From contig CANCMG010000003.1 in assembly GCA_947378965.1 (NCBI GenBank), forward strand, positions 44,926-108,925: 64,000 nucleotides of DNA, written 5' to 3'. Below the pieces are notes generated by a model. It was given only the letters and a program-made list of their open reading frames with translations. It was not told where the DNA came from and did no database searches. The translations under genes were made by a program, and so were the position numbers. Positions within the stretch are counted from its first letter, which is position 1. Every line of letters begins with the position of its first letter. Positions 17,980-29,368 of the stretch are shown here, in pieces. This stretch comes from Alcaligenaceae bacterium. GTDB taxonomy: Bacteria; Pseudomonadota; Gammaproteobacteria; Burkholderiales; Burkholderiaceae_B.

Positions 17980-18937
17980 CAAAATCATTGATGTCGCGGT
18001 TGGGGTGCTGCTACGCCCCGATGGCACCGTGCTCTTAGGCAACCGGCCCGCAGACAAACCGTGGCCAGGTTGGTGGGAGCTTCCGGGCGGCAAGCTCGAG
18101 CCCGGTGAAACCGTCTTACAGGCGCTGGCGCGCGAACTTCATGAAGAGCTCGGGATCGAGGTCACCGTATCAGAGCGCTGGGTAACTTACGTACACGAGT
18201 ACCCCACCACAACGGTGCGGCTCGCCTTTTGTCGGGTGACCGGCTGGCGCGGCGAACCCAAGGGGCTAGAAGGACAAGAGTTGCGCTGGGTCGATTTACG
18301 CCACGCCCACGAGGTACCACAATTACTTCCTGCAACCTACCCGCCGCTGCGCTGGCTGCAGCTGCCCGAGGTCTATGCGATTTCGGCGATTGGAGCTCCT
18401 GAAAATCTGTCTGATTTTTTACTGCGCTTAGACAAAAATTTAGCTGCTGGCTTGCGTTTATTGCAGTGGCGCGAACCCAACTGGCCCGGCGGGGTTGCGG
18501 CGCCTGACTTGTATGAGGCACTCGTGACGGTGCTCGCTCGCTGCCGCGCAGCCGGGGCTCGTGTGCTTATCAACAGCATGCATCCGGCCCAATGGTGGGC
18601 ATTGGCTGATGGGCTGCATTTGCGCTCAACAGACGCTGCTCACCTGTCAACGCGCCCGGCTCTTGCTGAAGGCGCACTTCTTGGGGTGTCGACGCACAAT
18701 CTGACGGAGCTCGCGCAGGCACGAGCACTCAACGCTGATTTTGCAGTGCTAGGCCCTGTTTTACCAACACCCTCTCATCCGGACGTACCCGGCATGGGGT
18801 GGGCAAACTTTGCCGAGCTCAATGCGCAAGCGGGGCTACCGGTCTACGCACTGGGCGGTCAATCTGCCTCAACACTCGCTTTAGTCCGCTCGGTTGGTGG
18901 GCACGGTTTTGCTGGGATTCGCGCTTGGGTTGCCTGA
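17972..18937 (+). CDS. mutT: Nudix hydrolase (MutT-like) fused to a ThiE/TenI-like domain
   Basis: A 321-residue two-domain protein from the ATG at 17972, eight bases inside the DUF815 gene. The Nudix box fits GX5EX7REUXEEXGU exactly (G40 to I62). This is the 8-oxo-dGTP diphosphatase (nucleotide-pool sanitising) type. From about residue 135 a ThiE/TenI-like TIM barrel follows, with LRLLQWREPN, DGLHLRSTDA, VLGPVLPTPSHP and YALGGQS. The fusion is common in Gammaproteobacteria and Betaproteobacteria; the role of the second domain is unknown. The last 57 bases overlap the antisense 3' end of the outer-membrane channel gene. Confidence 0.9.
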   Translation: MPDKIIDVAVGVLLRPDGTVLLGNRPADKPWPGWWELPGGKLEPGETVLQALARELHEELGIEVTVSERWVTYVHEYPTTTVRLAFCRVTGWRGEPKGLEGQELRWVDLRHAHEVPQLLPATYPPLRWLQLPEVYAISAIGAPENLSDFLLRLDKNLAAGLRLLQWREPNWPGGVAAPDLYEALVTVLARCRAAGARVLINSMHPAQWWALADGLHLRSTDAAHLSTRPALAEGALLGVSTHNLTELAQARALNADFAVLGPVLPTPSHPDVPGMGWANFAELNAQAGLPVYALGGQSASTLALVRSVGGHGFAGIRAWVA

Positions 18938-20404
18938 GTCATCTACGCGTCTAAGTTCTTGCGCTGACCAACCGCCACCAAGCGCCGCAATGAGGCGCAG
19001 GCTAGCAGCGAAGCGGTTTCCAATCAACGTGATGTAGGTGCGTTCGTTGTTCAGCGCGGTCGCTTCAAGCACTGCAACGCTCAGATAATCAATTAACCCT
19101 TGATCGTACTGATTTCGGGCGAGTTTGAGAGAGAGCCGGGCAGCCTCCACGGCAAGACGCTGCACCACGTCTTCTTGCTCAAAGACACGCATCTGAATCA
19201 TGGCGTTTTCAACTTCTTGCAAGGCGTTCAAGACAGTTTGTCGATAGATCGCCGTCTGCACATCAAACTGCGCTCGGGCCTGAGCGATCTGCGCTTGGCG
19301 TGCACCACCGTCAAAAATTAAGGCGGCAAGTTGAGGGCCAAGTGACCAAAACTGCGCCGGCGCACTAAACCATTGCGTCAAGTCATTGCTACGATAGCCG
19401 GTGTTGGCATTTAATGTCAGACTTGGAAACCACGCTGCAGTGGCCACCCCAATCAAAGCGTTGGCCGAGGCGGTGCGCCGCTCGGCTGCCGAAATATCGG
19501 GGCGACGCTCAAGCAGTTCAGAAGGCAAACCCACCGGAACCTTAGGAGGCACAAGTGACAGTGGTTGCGCCGCAATCGCAAATGTTGAGGGGGCACGCCC
19601 CAGTAATACTGCCACAGCATTTTGAGCAATCGCTCGCTGCTGCTCAAGATCAATGAGTTGCGCGCGCGTGCTTTCTAGTTGGGTGCGAGCCACCGCCACG
19701 TCGGCCTGACCTGAAATACCCGCACTGTAACGATTTTGAGTCAACGTTAAGGCGCGCTCGTAAGACGCCACCGTTGCCTGCAGCAACCGCTTTTGCTCAT
19801 CTAATACTCGCACTTGTAGGTAACTCAGCCCCATCGCAGTTTGCGCGGTTAATCGCGCACCAGTCACCTCTGCCGCGAGCGCTAACTCGGTTGCATCGGT
19901 CGATTCAATATTTCGACGTACGCTTCCCCAGATATCAATTTGCCAGCTCGCCAGCGCATTGGCGCTGTAGGTGCTGATCGAAGTGCTGTTCACCACACCA
20001 CCAGGACCCGTTGCAGACCCCCCAGCGCGGGTGGCGCCACCCGTAGCAGATACGGTGGGTAGCAGCGGAGCGCGCGAACCCTGTGTCAAGGCCACCGCCT
20101 GTCTGAACCGAGCCTCAGCCTGCGCAATATTCTGGTTAGCAACGTTGAGTTCTTGCATCAGTTGAGTGAGCGTGCCATCGTTGTACATTAACCACCAGGC
20201 ACCACTGGGTGCCTCGGCGAGCTGTGGCTGAGCCGGTTTCCAGCCCGGTGTCTCTTTAAACTGCACGCCAACATCAATCGCGGGGCGCACATAATCCGGG
20301 CCTACCATGCAAGACGCGAGTAGGCTCAACACGACAAGCAGCAGCAGTGCGCGCACGCTGCGCACCACATACCAAGACCCAAGAGTACGAAGGCAATCAA
20401 TCAT
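18881..20404 (-). CDS. RND efflux outer-membrane lipoprotein (NodT/OprM family)
   Basis: A 507-residue TolC-fold lipoprotein that forms the outer-membrane exit duct for the RND pump encoded upstream. The lipobox is LLASC with the lipidated C32. Two tandem OEP repeats follow, the first with MQELNVANQNIAQAEARFRQ and the second with RRPDISAAERR. The conserved body ends at ALGGGW. The last 28 residues are hydrophilic and family-free, and run 57 bases into the convergent Nudix gene. The ATG at 20404 lies inside a 53-base duplication of the preceding gene's tail. No later Met fits before the lipobox. Confidence 0.93.
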   Translation of the reverse strand: MIDCLRTLGSWYVVRSVRALLLLVVLSLLASCMVGPDYVRPAIDVGVQFKETPGWKPAQPQLAEAPSGAWWLMYNDGTLTQLMQELNVANQNIAQAEARFRQAVALTQGSRAPLLPTVSATGGATRAGGSATGPGGVVNSTSISTYSANALASWQIDIWGSVRRNIESTDATELALAAEVTGARLTAQTAMGLSYLQVRVLDEQKRLLQATVASYERALTLTQNRYSAGISGQADVAVARTQLESTRAQLIDLEQQRAIAQNAVAVLLGRAPSTFAIAAQPLSLVPPKVPVGLPSELLERRPDISAAERRTASANALIGVATAAWFPSLTLNANTGYRSNDLTQWFSAPAQFWSLGPQLAALIFDGGARQAQIAQARAQFDVQTAIYRQTVLNALQEVENAMIQMRVFEQEDVVQRLAVEAARLSLKLARNQYDQGLIDYLSVAVLEATALNNERTYITLIGNRFAASLRLIAALGGGWSAQELRRVDDSGNPSANPSKTVPTNRAD

Positions 20405-20486
20405 GTTTAAGCGCCATCAGGCAACACTATAAAAAGAGTACGCAAGCAATCAATCAGATTTAAACGCCATCAGGTAACACGACAGG
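20381..20486. repeat. 53-base tandem duplication spanning an RND gene stop and the next start
   Basis: Two direct copies, 20381-20433 and 20434-20486, begin AAGAGTACG and share GCAATCAATCA and CGCCATCAGG. They differ at only a few positions. The right copy contains the last codons and TAA of the RND permease gene (PDGV-stop, 20460-20462). The left copy contains the ATG of the outer-membrane channel gene (20404). The segment joining the two genes was therefore copied in tandem, and the first residues of the channel protein are encoded by repeat sequence. Confidence 0.85.
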
Positions 20487-23400
20487 TTTTGAACCAGACC
20501 ATGGTTTAGTCAACAACCAGAGCCGCAATCGATCAAGATACAAGTAAACCACAGGCGTGGTGTACAACGTCAGTAACTGACTCACCAACAGACCACCTAA
20601 AATCGTGATACCCAGCGGCTGACGCATTTCAACCCCTGCACCCGAAGCAAATACTAAGGGCATCGCACCAAAAATTGCAGCGCACGTGGTCATCAGAATT
20701 GGTCTGAAGCGTGTCATACAGGCTTGATGAATCGCCTCTTTAGGCGACAAGCCTAGTTTACGCTGCGCTTCAAGGGCAAAATCCACCATCATGATCGCGT
20801 TCTTTTTCACAATCCCAATCAACAAAAACACACCAATCAAAGCAATCAGGGTGAACTCGGTTTTCATCAACAATAACGCCAATAACGCACCGATTCCTGC
20901 CGAGGGCAGCGTCGACAAAATCGTCAACGGGTGAATCGTGCTTTCGTAAAGAATACCCAACACGATGTACATGGTGACCAGCGCGCCAAGAATCAGCCAG
21001 GGCTGATTCGCCAACGCACTTTGCAAGGCCTTTGCCGTCCCCTGAAAACCTGCTTGAATTTTTTCGCTTGGCAAGTTAATACCCGCAATCGCCTGGTCGA
21101 TCGCGGCATTGGCTTGCCCCAGCGAGACCCCGGGCGCCACATCAAACGAAATCGTATCGGCCGCCGACAAGCCCTGATGTCGAACACTTAACGGCGCATT
21201 GTTCACCTCAAATTTTGCCACCGCCATCAAGGGGACACGTTGGCCTGTTTGACTCAATACGTACACATCCCGCAATGACTCGGGGTCTTGCGCGTGACGT
21301 GAGCCAACCCCCATCACCACCCGGTATTGATTGCGATCACCATACATCACCGAAATCTGCCGCTGGCTAAAAGAGTTATTCAATACAGCAGAAATACTCG
21401 CCATCGGTACGCCCAGTCGCTGCGCGGCATCGCGATCGATCTGCAACGAGACTTGTCGGCCGCGATCCTCGACGTCGGTATCCACATCGATCAACTCAGG
21501 CAAGCCTGCAAGCGCTTGTTGCACTTTTGGCATCCATTCTTTCAAGTCCTCAAGTTCATTGGCCATGAGCGTATATTGAAACGCCGAACTGCTTTGTCGC
21601 CCACCAATCCTGATATCTTGTTGCGCCATCAAAAATAAACGCGCGCCAGGGATCCCCCCGAGCTGTGGCCGCAACCGTGAGATCACATCTCTGACTGAAA
21701 TTTTTCGCTCAGCGAAGGGCTTAAGCTGCACGGCCAAAAAACTGCTATTGCTGCCGCCTCGTCCACTGGCATAGGCCGTCACAGTACTGATGGCCGGGTC
21801 GCGCAAGAGCACCTGCCTGAAGCGATCAAGCTTGGGCTTCATCGAGTCAAACGAGGTACCGTCATCCGTAGCAAAAAAACCCAGCATCATGCCGGTATCT
21901 TGCTGTGGAAAAAAGCCTTTTGGTACCACGCTATACAGATAAAAATTCAAGCCAACCGTCGCCGCTAACAGCAACATCATCAAACGACCGTGGCGCAACG
22001 CCCAGTGCAAGGAGCGTCCATAACCATTCACTGTTGCGTCAACAATCGCTCGAATACCGCGCGAAAAAATATTGGGCCGACCGTTTGCGACCGGATCTTT
22101 AATGGGGCGCTTAAGCAAGTGCGCGGCCATCATCGGCGTCAATGTTAGAGACACCAACATTGAAATTAATATTGCAGCCGACAAGGTCACCGCAAATTCT
22201 CGAAATAAGCGGCCAGGCAACCCGCCCATCAGCAAGATCGGGATAAATACCGCAATGAGAGAGATGCTCATTGACAACACAGTAAAGCCAACTTCTTTTG
22301 TACCGCGCAAGGCCGCGCGTTGAATTGACTCGCCACGCTCGACGTGGCGCATAATGTTTTCGACTACGACGATGGCGTCATCCACTACAAAACCTGTCGC
22401 CACAATCAGTGCCATCAAAGACATCGTATTTAACGAGTAGCCACACAAGTACATCACGCCGAAGGTGCCGATCAAAGACACAGGTACTGCAATCGTCGGG
22501 ATAAAGGCGGCACGCAAATTACGCAAAAACACAAGCACCACCATCATCACTAAACCAATGGCAATTAACAGTGTTTTTTCGGCTTCGTGCACCGAAGCCC
22601 GAATGCTAGGGGTGCGATCTTGCGCAACCGATACCGTCACATCTGCGGGCAACATCGCTCGCAACACAGGCAAATCTGCCCGAATCTGATCAACAGTCTG
22701 GATGATGTTGGCTTTAGCCTGGCTGCGCACGAGTACCAAAATAGCCTGCTGGGTATTGAAATAGCCAATATTGAACGTATCCTCAACTGAATCTTCGACC
22801 CGGGCAACCTCTGACAAGCGCACTGGTGCGCCATTACGCCACGCGACAATGAGCGGTCGATAGTCTGCGGCTTTCCAGAGTTGATCGTTAGCCATAATCT
22901 GCCAGCGATACGTTTCGTTTTCGAGCACCCCTTTGGGTCGGGTGGAGTTTGCCGCAGCGATCACCATTCGAACTGTTTCAAGCGATACACCCGCCTGTGC
23001 AAGGGCGTCGGGATCAAGGTCGATACGTACTGCCGGTAAAGAGCTTCCGCCAATCTGTACTTCGCCCACCCCTTCGACTTGCGACAGCTTTTGTTGCACC
23101 GTCGTCGAGGCAATGTCATACAACTGCCCCTGCGACAACGAGTCAGACGTCAAGGCAAGCGTCATAATTGGTGCAGCGGCGGGGTTGGCCTTGTTATAAG
23201 ACGGGTTGCTACGCAAACCACTCGGCATCATCGCTCGGGCCGCATTGATTGCGCCCTGCACATCGGTGGCCGCACTATTGATATCGCGACTCAAGTCAAA
23301 CTGCAACGTGATACGCGTCTGGCCCGTGGTGCTACGCGACGTCATTTCAGAGACGCCCGCAATAGTACCAAGCGAGCGCTCGAGCGGCGTTGCCACTGTC

Positions 23401-23582
23401 GCCGCCATCACTTCAGGGCTGGCACCAGGCATTTGCGCTCGCACGCCAATCACCGGAAACTCAATCTGCGGCAAGGGCGCAATCGGCAGCAAGCTATGTG
23501 CCAACCAGCCTGCCAGCACCACACCCAGCCAAATCAATATCGTGGCAACTGGGCGGACGATAAAGGGGCCAGATAGGCTCAT
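20460..23582 (-). CDS. mdtC: RND multidrug efflux permease, MdtC/MuxC-like
   Basis: A 1040-residue inner-membrane resistance-nodulation-division pump subunit. The N-terminus [16 protein letters not shown], the proton-relay segment [13 protein letters not shown] (adjacent aspartates of TM4) and the duplicated TM halves, including [15 protein letters not shown], are typical. It overlaps the upstream permease by four bases (ATGA). In MdtABC/MuxABC systems two different permeases form a heterotrimer with one adaptor, which fits this arrangement. Substrates cannot be read from sequence; bile salts and antibiotics are usual for the family. Confidence 0.93.
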   Translation of the reverse strand: MSLSGPFIVRPVATILIWLGVVLAGWLAHSLLPIAPLPQIEFPVIGVRAQMPGASPEVMAATVATPLERSLGTIAGVSEMTSRSTTGQTRITLQFDLSRDINSAATDVQGAINAARAMMPSGLRSNPSYNKANPAAAPIMTLALTSDSLSQGQLYDIASTTVQQKLSQVEGVGEVQIGGSSLPAVRIDLDPDALAQAGVSLETVRMVIAAANSTRPKGVLENETYRWQIMANDQLWKAADYRPLIVAWRNGAPVRLSEVARVEDSVEDTFNIGYFNTQQAILVLVRSQAKANIIQTVDQIRADLPVLRAMLPADVTVSVAQDRTPSIRASVHEAEKTLLIAIGLVMMVVLVFLRNLRAAFIPTIAVPVSLIGTFGVMYLCGYSLNTMSLMALIVATGFVVDDAIVVVENIMRHVERGESIQRAALRGTKEVGFTVLSMSISLIAVFIPILLMGGLPGRLFREFAVTLSAAILISMLVSLTLTPMMAAHLLKRPIKDPVANGRPNIFSRGIRAIVDATVNGYGRSLHWALRHGRLMMLLLAATVGLNFYLYSVVPKGFFPQQDTGMMLGFFATDDGTSFDSMKPKLDRFRQVLLRDPAISTVTAYASGRGGSNSSFLAVQLKPFAERKISVRDVISRLRPQLGGIPGARLFLMAQQDIRIGGRQSSSAFQYTLMANELEDLKEWMPKVQQALAGLPELIDVDTDVEDRGRQVSLQIDRDAAQRLGVPMASISAVLNNSFSQRQISVMYGDRNQYRVVMGVGSRHAQDPESLRDVYVLSQTGQRVPLMAVAKFEVNNAPLSVRHQGLSAADTISFDVAPGVSLGQANAAIDQAIAGINLPSEKIQAGFQGTAKALQSALANQPWLILGALVTMYIVLGILYESTIHPLTILSTLPSAGIGALLALLLMKTEFTLIALIGVFLLIGIVKKNAIMMVDFALEAQRKLGLSPKEAIHQACMTRFRPILMTTCAAIFGAMPLVFASGAGVEMRQPLGITILGGLLVSQLLTLYTTPVVYLYLDRLRLWLLTKPWSGSKPVVLPDGV

Positions 23583-26500
23583 GGCGCGGGATCGCCTGCG
23601 CTTGCGCTGGCGCGACGGCCGACAAACATTCGATCAAAGAACAAATAAATGACAGGCGTCGTGAAAAGCGTCAACACTTGACTCACAAGCAAGCCACCCA
23701 CCATCACCAAACCAAGCGGCTGCCGAAGTTCGGCGCCTGTTCCGGTTGATAGCATGAGCGGCACGGCTCCAAATAACGCCGCAAGCGTTGTCATCAAGAT
23801 TGGGCGAAACCGCAACAGTGCAGCTTGTTGGATCGCCTCGCGGGCAGGCATCTTATGCTTACGCTCAGCTTCAAGCGCAAAATCGATCATCATGATCGCA
23901 TTTTTTTTCACAATCCCGATCAACAGAATGATGCCGATAATGCCAATCATATCCAGATCGCGGCCTGTGAGCGTCAACGCCAACAAAGCGCCAATCGCGG
24001 CTGACGGCAGGGTCGACAAAATCGTAATCGGATGGATGAAGCTTTCGTACAGCACACCGAGCACGATATACATCGTGATCACAGCAGCCAAAATCAAAAA
24101 TAACGTACTAGAAAGCGAAGCCTCAAACGCACGCGCAGCACCCTGAAACCGCGCCTGAATCCCCACCGGCATCCCAATCGCTTGCTGAGAAGCATTGACT
24201 GCGGCCACTGCATCAGACAACGAGGCACCGGGCGCCAGGTTAAAAGAGATCGTCACCGATGGAAACTGATCGAGCCGATTTAACACCAACGCAGAACGCC
24301 CTTCAGTCACGGTGACTAAGTTAGTCAGCGCAATAGGTTTACCTTCGGCCGTTTTGACATAAATTGACCCAAACGCCGACGGATCGCGGCGAAACTGCGG
24401 CGCCGTCTCAAGCACCACACGGTACTGGTTGGATTGAGTAAAAATCGTTGAAATTTGGCGCTGTCCAAAGGCATCGTATAACGCGTCATCGATCGCCGCC
24501 GTCGAGACGCCCACGCGCGCAGCAGCGTCGCGATCAATTTGAATAAACGTATTGAGCCCCTCGTTCTGCATATCATCAATCACATCGGCCAGTGGTTCAC
24601 GCTGGCGCAATTGATCAACGAGTAAGGGTACCCACTGCGCGAGCAAAGCTGGCTCAGAGCTTTCAAGCGTTAGTTGATACTGAGTACGGCTGACACGATC
24701 TTCAACAGTCAAGTCCTGTACGGGCTGCAGATAAAACTGCAAACCAGTGACTGCACTCAGGCGCTTTTGCAAGCGCTGAATAATCACAGAGGCCTGGTCC
24801 TTTCTTAGGTCATGTGCACGCAAGGCCACTTGCATGCGCCCAGTGTTTACCGTTTCATTGACAGAGTCAACGCCCACAAAGGATGCCACCGTGGCGACAT
24901 CGGGGTCTTCTAAGATCACTTTGACGGCCTCTTGCTGGCGCTGCGCCATCGTTGCAAACGCAAGGTTTTGCGGCGCTTGCGTCACGATTTGAATCAGCCC
25001 AGTATCCTGCGCAGGGAAAAAACCTTTTGGAATGGCCAGATACAGCAGCGCTGTCAATAAAAAAGTGCCAAGTGCGACGAATAATGTGAGTGTCTGATGG
25101 TTGAGCACGACCTGCAACAAACGACCATAGCCGGCAATCAGTTCATCAATTTTCTGACTAATGTAACGCGTTAAGGTACCGCCGCTTTGATGATCCCCTA
25201 CACGCAACATGCGCGCACACATCATCGGCGTGAGGGTCAGCGAGATCAGTAATGACAGCAAAATCGCCACCGCAAGCGTGACAGCAAACTCTCTGAAAAG
25301 CCGCCCTACCACCTCAGTCATGAAGAGCAGAGGTATCAGCACTGCGATCAGAGACACCGTCAAAGACACAAGCGTAAAACCAATTTGCGAGGCGCCTTTT
25401 AGTGCAGCTTGCATGGGCGTTTCACCGCGCTCGAGGTAGCGGGCGATATTTTCGATCATCACAATCGCATCATCGACCACAAAACCTGTCGCAATCGTCA
25501 GGGCCATTAAGGTCAGGTTGTTAATGCTAAAGCCAATGAGGTACATGACACCAAACGTGCCCACCAACGAAAGTGGTACGACGATGCTGGGGATTAACGT
25601 CGCAGTCAAGGTACGTAAAAATACAAAGGTCACCAGAACAACTAAGCCTATCGCGAGCAAAAGCTCAGTCTGCACGTCACGCACCGATTCGCGAATCGTC
25701 TGAGTGCGGTCGGACATGACTTTAACGTCAAGGTTGACCGGCAACGCCAAGCGTAATTGCGGCAAGAGCTTTTGGATGCGATCAACCACCTCAATCACAT
25801 TTGCGCCGGGTTGGCGCTGTACGTTCAATAAGATTGCGGGCTCGGTGTCGGCCCAAGCCGCAAGACGCGCGTCTTCAGCCTCGGATACCGCCGTGGCAAC
25901 ATCCGAGAGTCGCAACGGTGCGCCATTGTTATATGACACCACCAAGTTCATATACTCGAGCGGTGTTTTAAGCTGATCATTGGCGTTGATGGTGGTCGAG
26001 CGCACCGCGCCATCAAGCGTCCCTTTCGGCTGATTCACGTTGGCACCAACAACCGCTGCCCGCACGTCAGCAAGCGTCAAACCGTAGGCTGCCAACGCCT
26101 GGGGATTTGCCTGAATTCGCATTGAAGGCCTCTGCCCTCCTGCCACAGTCACCAAACCCACACCCGCTACTTGAGCGATCTTCTGTGCCATGCGGGTATC
26201 AACTAAATCCCGTATTTGAGGCAAAGGTACGGTGGGTGATGTCACCGCCAAGGTCAATACCGCAGCGTCGGCAGGGTTCACTTTGTTGTAGACAGGCGGC
26301 GCCGGCAAATCACGCGGCAATAAATTACTTGCGGCATTGATCGCAGCCTGCACCTGCTGTTCGGCCACATCAAGTGGCAACGACAAAGCAAACTGCAGCG
26401 TAATGACTGAAGTGCCAGCGGCACTACTGGACGACATCTGCCTCAATCCCGGCATCTGTCCAAACTGCCGCTCAAGTGGCGAGGTCACAAGCGCAGCCAT

Positions 26501-26674
26501 CACATCGGGGCTAGCACCCGGGTAGTAAGTGGTCGATTGAATGGTGGGGTAGTCAACTTCGGGAAGCGATGAGACCGGTAACCAACGATAGGCAATCAGC
26601 CCAGACAGTAACAACGCCACCATCGCCAGCGTCGTGGCAACGGGCCGAACGATAAACGGCCGAGACAGGTTCAC
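23579..26674 (-). CDS. mdtB: RND multidrug efflux permease, MdtB/MuxB-like
   Basis: A 1031-residue RND permease, partner of the downstream MdtC-like subunit. It has [17 protein letters not shown] at the N-terminus, [13 protein letters not shown] in TM4 and [15 protein letters not shown] in TM10-11. The periplasmic porter loops are complete. It overlaps both neighbours by four bases, so the adaptor and the two permeases are tightly coupled. The designation B rather than C is by gene order (adaptor-B-C) and not by a diagnostic residue. Confidence 0.92.
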   Translation of the reverse strand: MNLSRPFIVRPVATTLAMVALLLSGLIAYRWLPVSSLPEVDYPTIQSTTYYPGASPDVMAALVTSPLERQFGQMPGLRQMSSSSAAGTSVITLQFALSLPLDVAEQQVQAAINAASNLLPRDLPAPPVYNKVNPADAAVLTLAVTSPTVPLPQIRDLVDTRMAQKIAQVAGVGLVTVAGGQRPSMRIQANPQALAAYGLTLADVRAAVVGANVNQPKGTLDGAVRSTTINANDQLKTPLEYMNLVVSYNNGAPLRLSDVATAVSEAEDARLAAWADTEPAILLNVQRQPGANVIEVVDRIQKLLPQLRLALPVNLDVKVMSDRTQTIRESVRDVQTELLLAIGLVVLVTFVFLRTLTATLIPSIVVPLSLVGTFGVMYLIGFSINNLTLMALTIATGFVVDDAIVMIENIARYLERGETPMQAALKGASQIGFTLVSLTVSLIAVLIPLLFMTEVVGRLFREFAVTLAVAILLSLLISLTLTPMMCARMLRVGDHQSGGTLTRYISQKIDELIAGYGRLLQVVLNHQTLTLFVALGTFLLTALLYLAIPKGFFPAQDTGLIQIVTQAPQNLAFATMAQRQQEAVKVILEDPDVATVASFVGVDSVNETVNTGRMQVALRAHDLRKDQASVIIQRLQKRLSAVTGLQFYLQPVQDLTVEDRVSRTQYQLTLESSEPALLAQWVPLLVDQLRQREPLADVIDDMQNEGLNTFIQIDRDAAARVGVSTAAIDDALYDAFGQRQISTIFTQSNQYRVVLETAPQFRRDPSAFGSIYVKTAEGKPIALTNLVTVTEGRSALVLNRLDQFPSVTISFNLAPGASLSDAVAAVNASQQAIGMPVGIQARFQGAARAFEASLSSTLFLILAAVITMYIVLGVLYESFIHPITILSTLPSAAIGALLALTLTGRDLDMIGIIGIILLIGIVKKNAIMMIDFALEAERKHKMPAREAIQQAALLRFRPILMTTLAALFGAVPLMLSTGTGAELRQPLGLVMVGGLLVSQVLTLFTTPVIYLFFDRMFVGRRASASAGDPAP

Positions 26675-27924
26675 GGCCGAGACGGTGCCGAGGTGTTGCC
26701 CGGCTGGCCAGCAGGTTGAGTCGTTGGAGTGCGTCCGCCCGCCCCAGGCGAACGGCTACCCGCGCCCTCACCACCACTGATCACACGCACTTTTGCACCC
26801 ACGCGCAGACGATCCGTGCCTTCAAGCACGACTCGTTCACCGACCGCTACCCCGTCGAGGATCGCCACCCGATCACCGCTGCGCGCACCTGTTTTTACGG
26901 TTCGCACCGCAACGGTATCGTCCGGCAAAATCACGTACACAAACGCACCTTGGTTGCCCTGCTGTAACGCCCCCGAAGGGATGGTTAACGCATCCCTCAC
27001 GGTGTTGACCTTCATGCGCACATTCACAAACTGATTTGGAAACAACGCATCTGTTTCGTTACTAAACCGCGCTTTGAGCTTGACTGTGCCGGTTGTGACA
27101 TCAATTTGGTTATCAATTGTCATCAACTCGCCTTGGGCCAGTCGCACCTGATCGGAGCGATCGTAGGCCTCTACCGTTAGCGTCCTGCCAGCGAGTAAGG
27201 GCCCACGCACCGAAGGTAAATCGTTTTCGGCCAGAGTAAACAAGACGGCAATTGGCTGCGTCTGAGTGATGACCACCAACCCCATTGGATCATTGGCATT
27301 GATCAGATTGCCCGCGTCGACACGTCGCAGTCCAAGGCGACCCGCAATCGGTGCTGTGATACGGGTGTAATCAAGTTGCAGTCGAGCACTGTTCACGGCA
27401 GCCTGATCGCTTTTGAGTTGCCCCTCAAACTTGCTCACTAACGCCAGTTGGGTATCGAGCATCTGAGGCGCAATCGAATCTTGTTTACGTAACGTTTGAT
27501 AGCGCTGTAAATCACGCTTGGCGTTTTGATATTGGGATTCATTTTGTTGCTGCTGACCGAGTGCCTGCTCAAGGGCCACTTCAAACGAACGGGGGTCGAT
27601 TCTAGCGAGCAACTGGTCTTCTTTGACTTGCTCGCCCTCTTTGAACAAGACTTCGATCAATTCGCCTTGTACGCGGCTGCGCACCGTGACCGTGTTAAAC
27701 GCTGTGACGGTGCCAAGACCGCGTAAATAAATGTCCAGATCTTGCACTCGCGCCGCTTCTATCTTGACCGGCACAGACGGCACAAAGCCCGCCGGCGGCC
27801 CCTTCTTTGCCGTGGTCGAAGCATCAGGGATCAACCACCAAACGGCGAGTGCCACCAACACTGCACTCACGATCCATACAAGCGGCGATCGCACGAAAAG
27901 GTGCATTGACAAACGTTTAACCAT
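26671..27924 (-). CDS. mdtA: RND efflux periplasmic adaptor, MdtA-like
   Basis: A 417-residue membrane-fusion protein linking the RND permeases to the outer-membrane channel. An N-terminal anchor ([20 protein letters not shown]) precedes the lipoyl and beta-barrel domains. [20 protein letters not shown] is the first lipoyl half, a coiled-coil hairpin of about residues 105-175 follows, then [20 protein letters not shown]. The C-terminal 35 residues are a Gly/Pro/Ser-rich tail. It is the first gene of the pump operon; the hairpin just upstream separates it from zapD. Confidence 0.93.
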   Translation of the reverse strand: MVKRLSMHLFVRSPLVWIVSAVLVALAVWWLIPDASTTAKKGPPAGFVPSVPVKIEAARVQDLDIYLRGLGTVTAFNTVTVRSRVQGELIEVLFKEGEQVKEDQLLARIDPRSFEVALEQALGQQQQNESQYQNAKRDLQRYQTLRKQDSIAPQMLDTQLALVSKFEGQLKSDQAAVNSARLQLDYTRITAPIAGRLGLRRVDAGNLINANDPMGLVVITQTQPIAVLFTLAENDLPSVRGPLLAGRTLTVEAYDRSDQVRLAQGELMTIDNQIDVTTGTVKLKARFSNETDALFPNQFVNVRMKVNTVRDALTIPSGALQQGNQGAFVYVILPDDTVAVRTVKTGARSGDRVAILDGVAVGERVVLEGTDRLRVGAKVRVISGGEGAGSRSPGAGGRTPTTQPAGQPGNTSAPSRP

Positions 27925-27936
27925 TAGTATTTCCAG

Positions 27937-27953
27937 GCGCCCCTAAAGGGCGC
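27937..27953 (-). terminator. GC-rich hairpin at the zapD stop codon
   Basis: On the minus strand GCGCCC (27953-27948) and GGGCGC (27942-27937) form a perfect six-base stem with a five-base loop, TTTAG, that contains the zapD TAG. It lies 13 bases before the adaptor ATG. There is no T run, so it may attenuate rather than end transcription. A role in blocking the ribosome site of the next gene is also possible. Confidence 0.4.
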
Positions 27954-28695
27954 AAAGGGTCATTTTGAAGGCAACATCCTGCGCCACAGCCTGCGGTCGC
28001 TGGTCACCTAACTGAGCCGAGTAACGGATCCAGACCATATACTTATTGGCACTGATCTCAGGAAATACTCCAGCAGTGTCATCTACCCAGACACGCAGGA
28101 GCTGATAGGTTTTACCCGCCAACATCTGCTGGTAAGCGCCTTGGGGCGCCACCGCTTTCACTGCTTCACCCGATTCGCGCAGCAGTCGCAAGACGATCGC
28201 AATACCGATATGTACTGGCATCAAGGTTGAGATCCAGCGCTGTAAATCAGACTGACGCTGGGCATCAGGCAAACTTTGCCAGGCATGAAACGAAGGCATA
28301 TCTACCTGAGTGCCTCCGCCTGGCACAATTAAACGCCCCCGCAAGCTAGTCAGCCATTCGTTTTCTCGCAGCGACTGCCCAGTACGGCCACTCGAATTAA
28401 GATTAGCGGCAGCTTTCTCAATTTCGGCCAACATACTTGTCAGAGTTTTTGTATCGACGCCAGGGTGATCCTTTAACCCCACTAGCACCATTCGCTGGCG
28501 CTCAAGATCTTGTAAAACACTGCCTTTAATGTCGGTGCGCTCGGTGGCATCCAACAAGTCAAACAAGGCAGAGAGCGCAACCTGATGCTGCCGCGCATCG
28601 CTTAATCCAGCAAAAAACAACATTCGATCAAACAACGACTCGAGGCGCAACAGCGCCCGAACACGTTCATTGAAAGGATATTCGAACAAAATCAC
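27943..28695 (-). CDS. zapD: Cell division protein ZapD
   Basis: A 250-residue FtsZ-associated protein that bundles FtsZ protofilaments at the division ring. The family start MILFEYPFNERVRALLRLE is clear, followed by the helical domain with LFDLLDATERTDIKGSVLQD and the C-terminal beta domain. Length is normal. It follows coaE by 35 bases, giving the usual pilD-coaE-zapD order. The yacG gene that often follows zapD in proteobacteria is absent here; the efflux operon begins instead. Confidence 0.95.
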   Translation of the reverse strand: MILFEYPFNERVRALLRLESLFDRMLFFAGLSDARQHQVALSALFDLLDATERTDIKGSVLQDLERQRMVLVGLKDHPGVDTKTLTSMLAEIEKAAANLNSSGRTGQSLRENEWLTSLRGRLIVPGGGTQVDMPSFHAWQSLPDAQRQSDLQRWISTLMPVHIGIAIVLRLLRESGEAVKAVAPQGAYQQMLAGKTYQLLRVWVDDTAGVFPEISANKYMVWIRYSAQLGDQRPQAVAQDVAFKMTLCAL

Positions 28696-28730
28696 AATAG
28701 TTGCATGTACGGAGCTGAAGGGTTAGCGAT

Positions 28731-29366
28731 TTAGCGCGCGCGATTTGACGCAAGTTGTGCAAGGTTACACCAGCCTTGGTGCAACACCAATACTTGTTTT
28801 TCTAGGGCCGCCATCGAAACCGTCTTTGAATTGTCAACCACGTCGTCGGCTACCGCTAAGCGCTGCTCACGAGTAGCTTGAGCCGCCAGGATATTGTGGA
28901 TAGTCGCAAGTTCGATACCGCTTCGGGCCTGTACTCGCTGAATCTGGGTCTCTTGATCGCAATCCACCACGCACAGGCGATCAATTTGCTGCCGCCAACG
29001 ACCAGATTCAACCAACAGAGGCACCACAAATACAAGATAGAGACCCTGCGCATGCTCCGCCTCTTGGCGAACAGTCTGGGCAATCAACGGGTGCAAAATC
29101 GCCTCAAGCTCAACCCGTCGAGCTGGGTCAGTGAAGACTAGCTCTCGCATACGGGCTCGGTTCAAGGCGCCTGAGGGCTCGATCACTTCTGCACCAAAGG
29201 CTTGTCGTATCGGGTCGATCGCCCGACCGGCTGGAGCGGTCAGGCTGTGGGCAATCAGATCGGTATCAATCACTGAAGCCCCCCAGCCGGCAAGCAAGTT
29301 GGCCACCTGCGTCTTACCCGAACCGATACCGCCGGTCAGGCCCAATTTAAACTTCGAAGTCTGCAT
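28731..29366 (-). CDS. coaE: Dephospho-CoA kinase
   Basis: Phosphorylates dephospho-CoA, the last step of coenzyme A synthesis. It is 211 residues from the ATG at 29366, which has AAGG upstream and lies two bases after the pilD stop; the frame open to 29411 would overlap pilD. The P-loop is GLTGGIGSGKT at residues 8-18, followed by VIDTDLIAH and the lid arginines. The length is typical. panC, encoded about 2 kb away, serves the same overall pathway. Confidence 0.96.
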   Translation of the reverse strand: MQTSKFKLGLTGGIGSGKTQVANLLAGWGASVIDTDLIAHSLTAPAGRAIDPIRQAFGAEVIEPSGALNRARMRELVFTDPARRVELEAILHPLIAQTVRQEAEHAQGLYLVFVVPLLVESGRWRQQIDRLCVVDCDQETQIQRVQARSGIELATIHNILAAQATREQRLAVADDVVDNSKTVSMAALEKQVLVLHQGWCNLAQLASNRAR

Positions 29367-29368
29367 AT

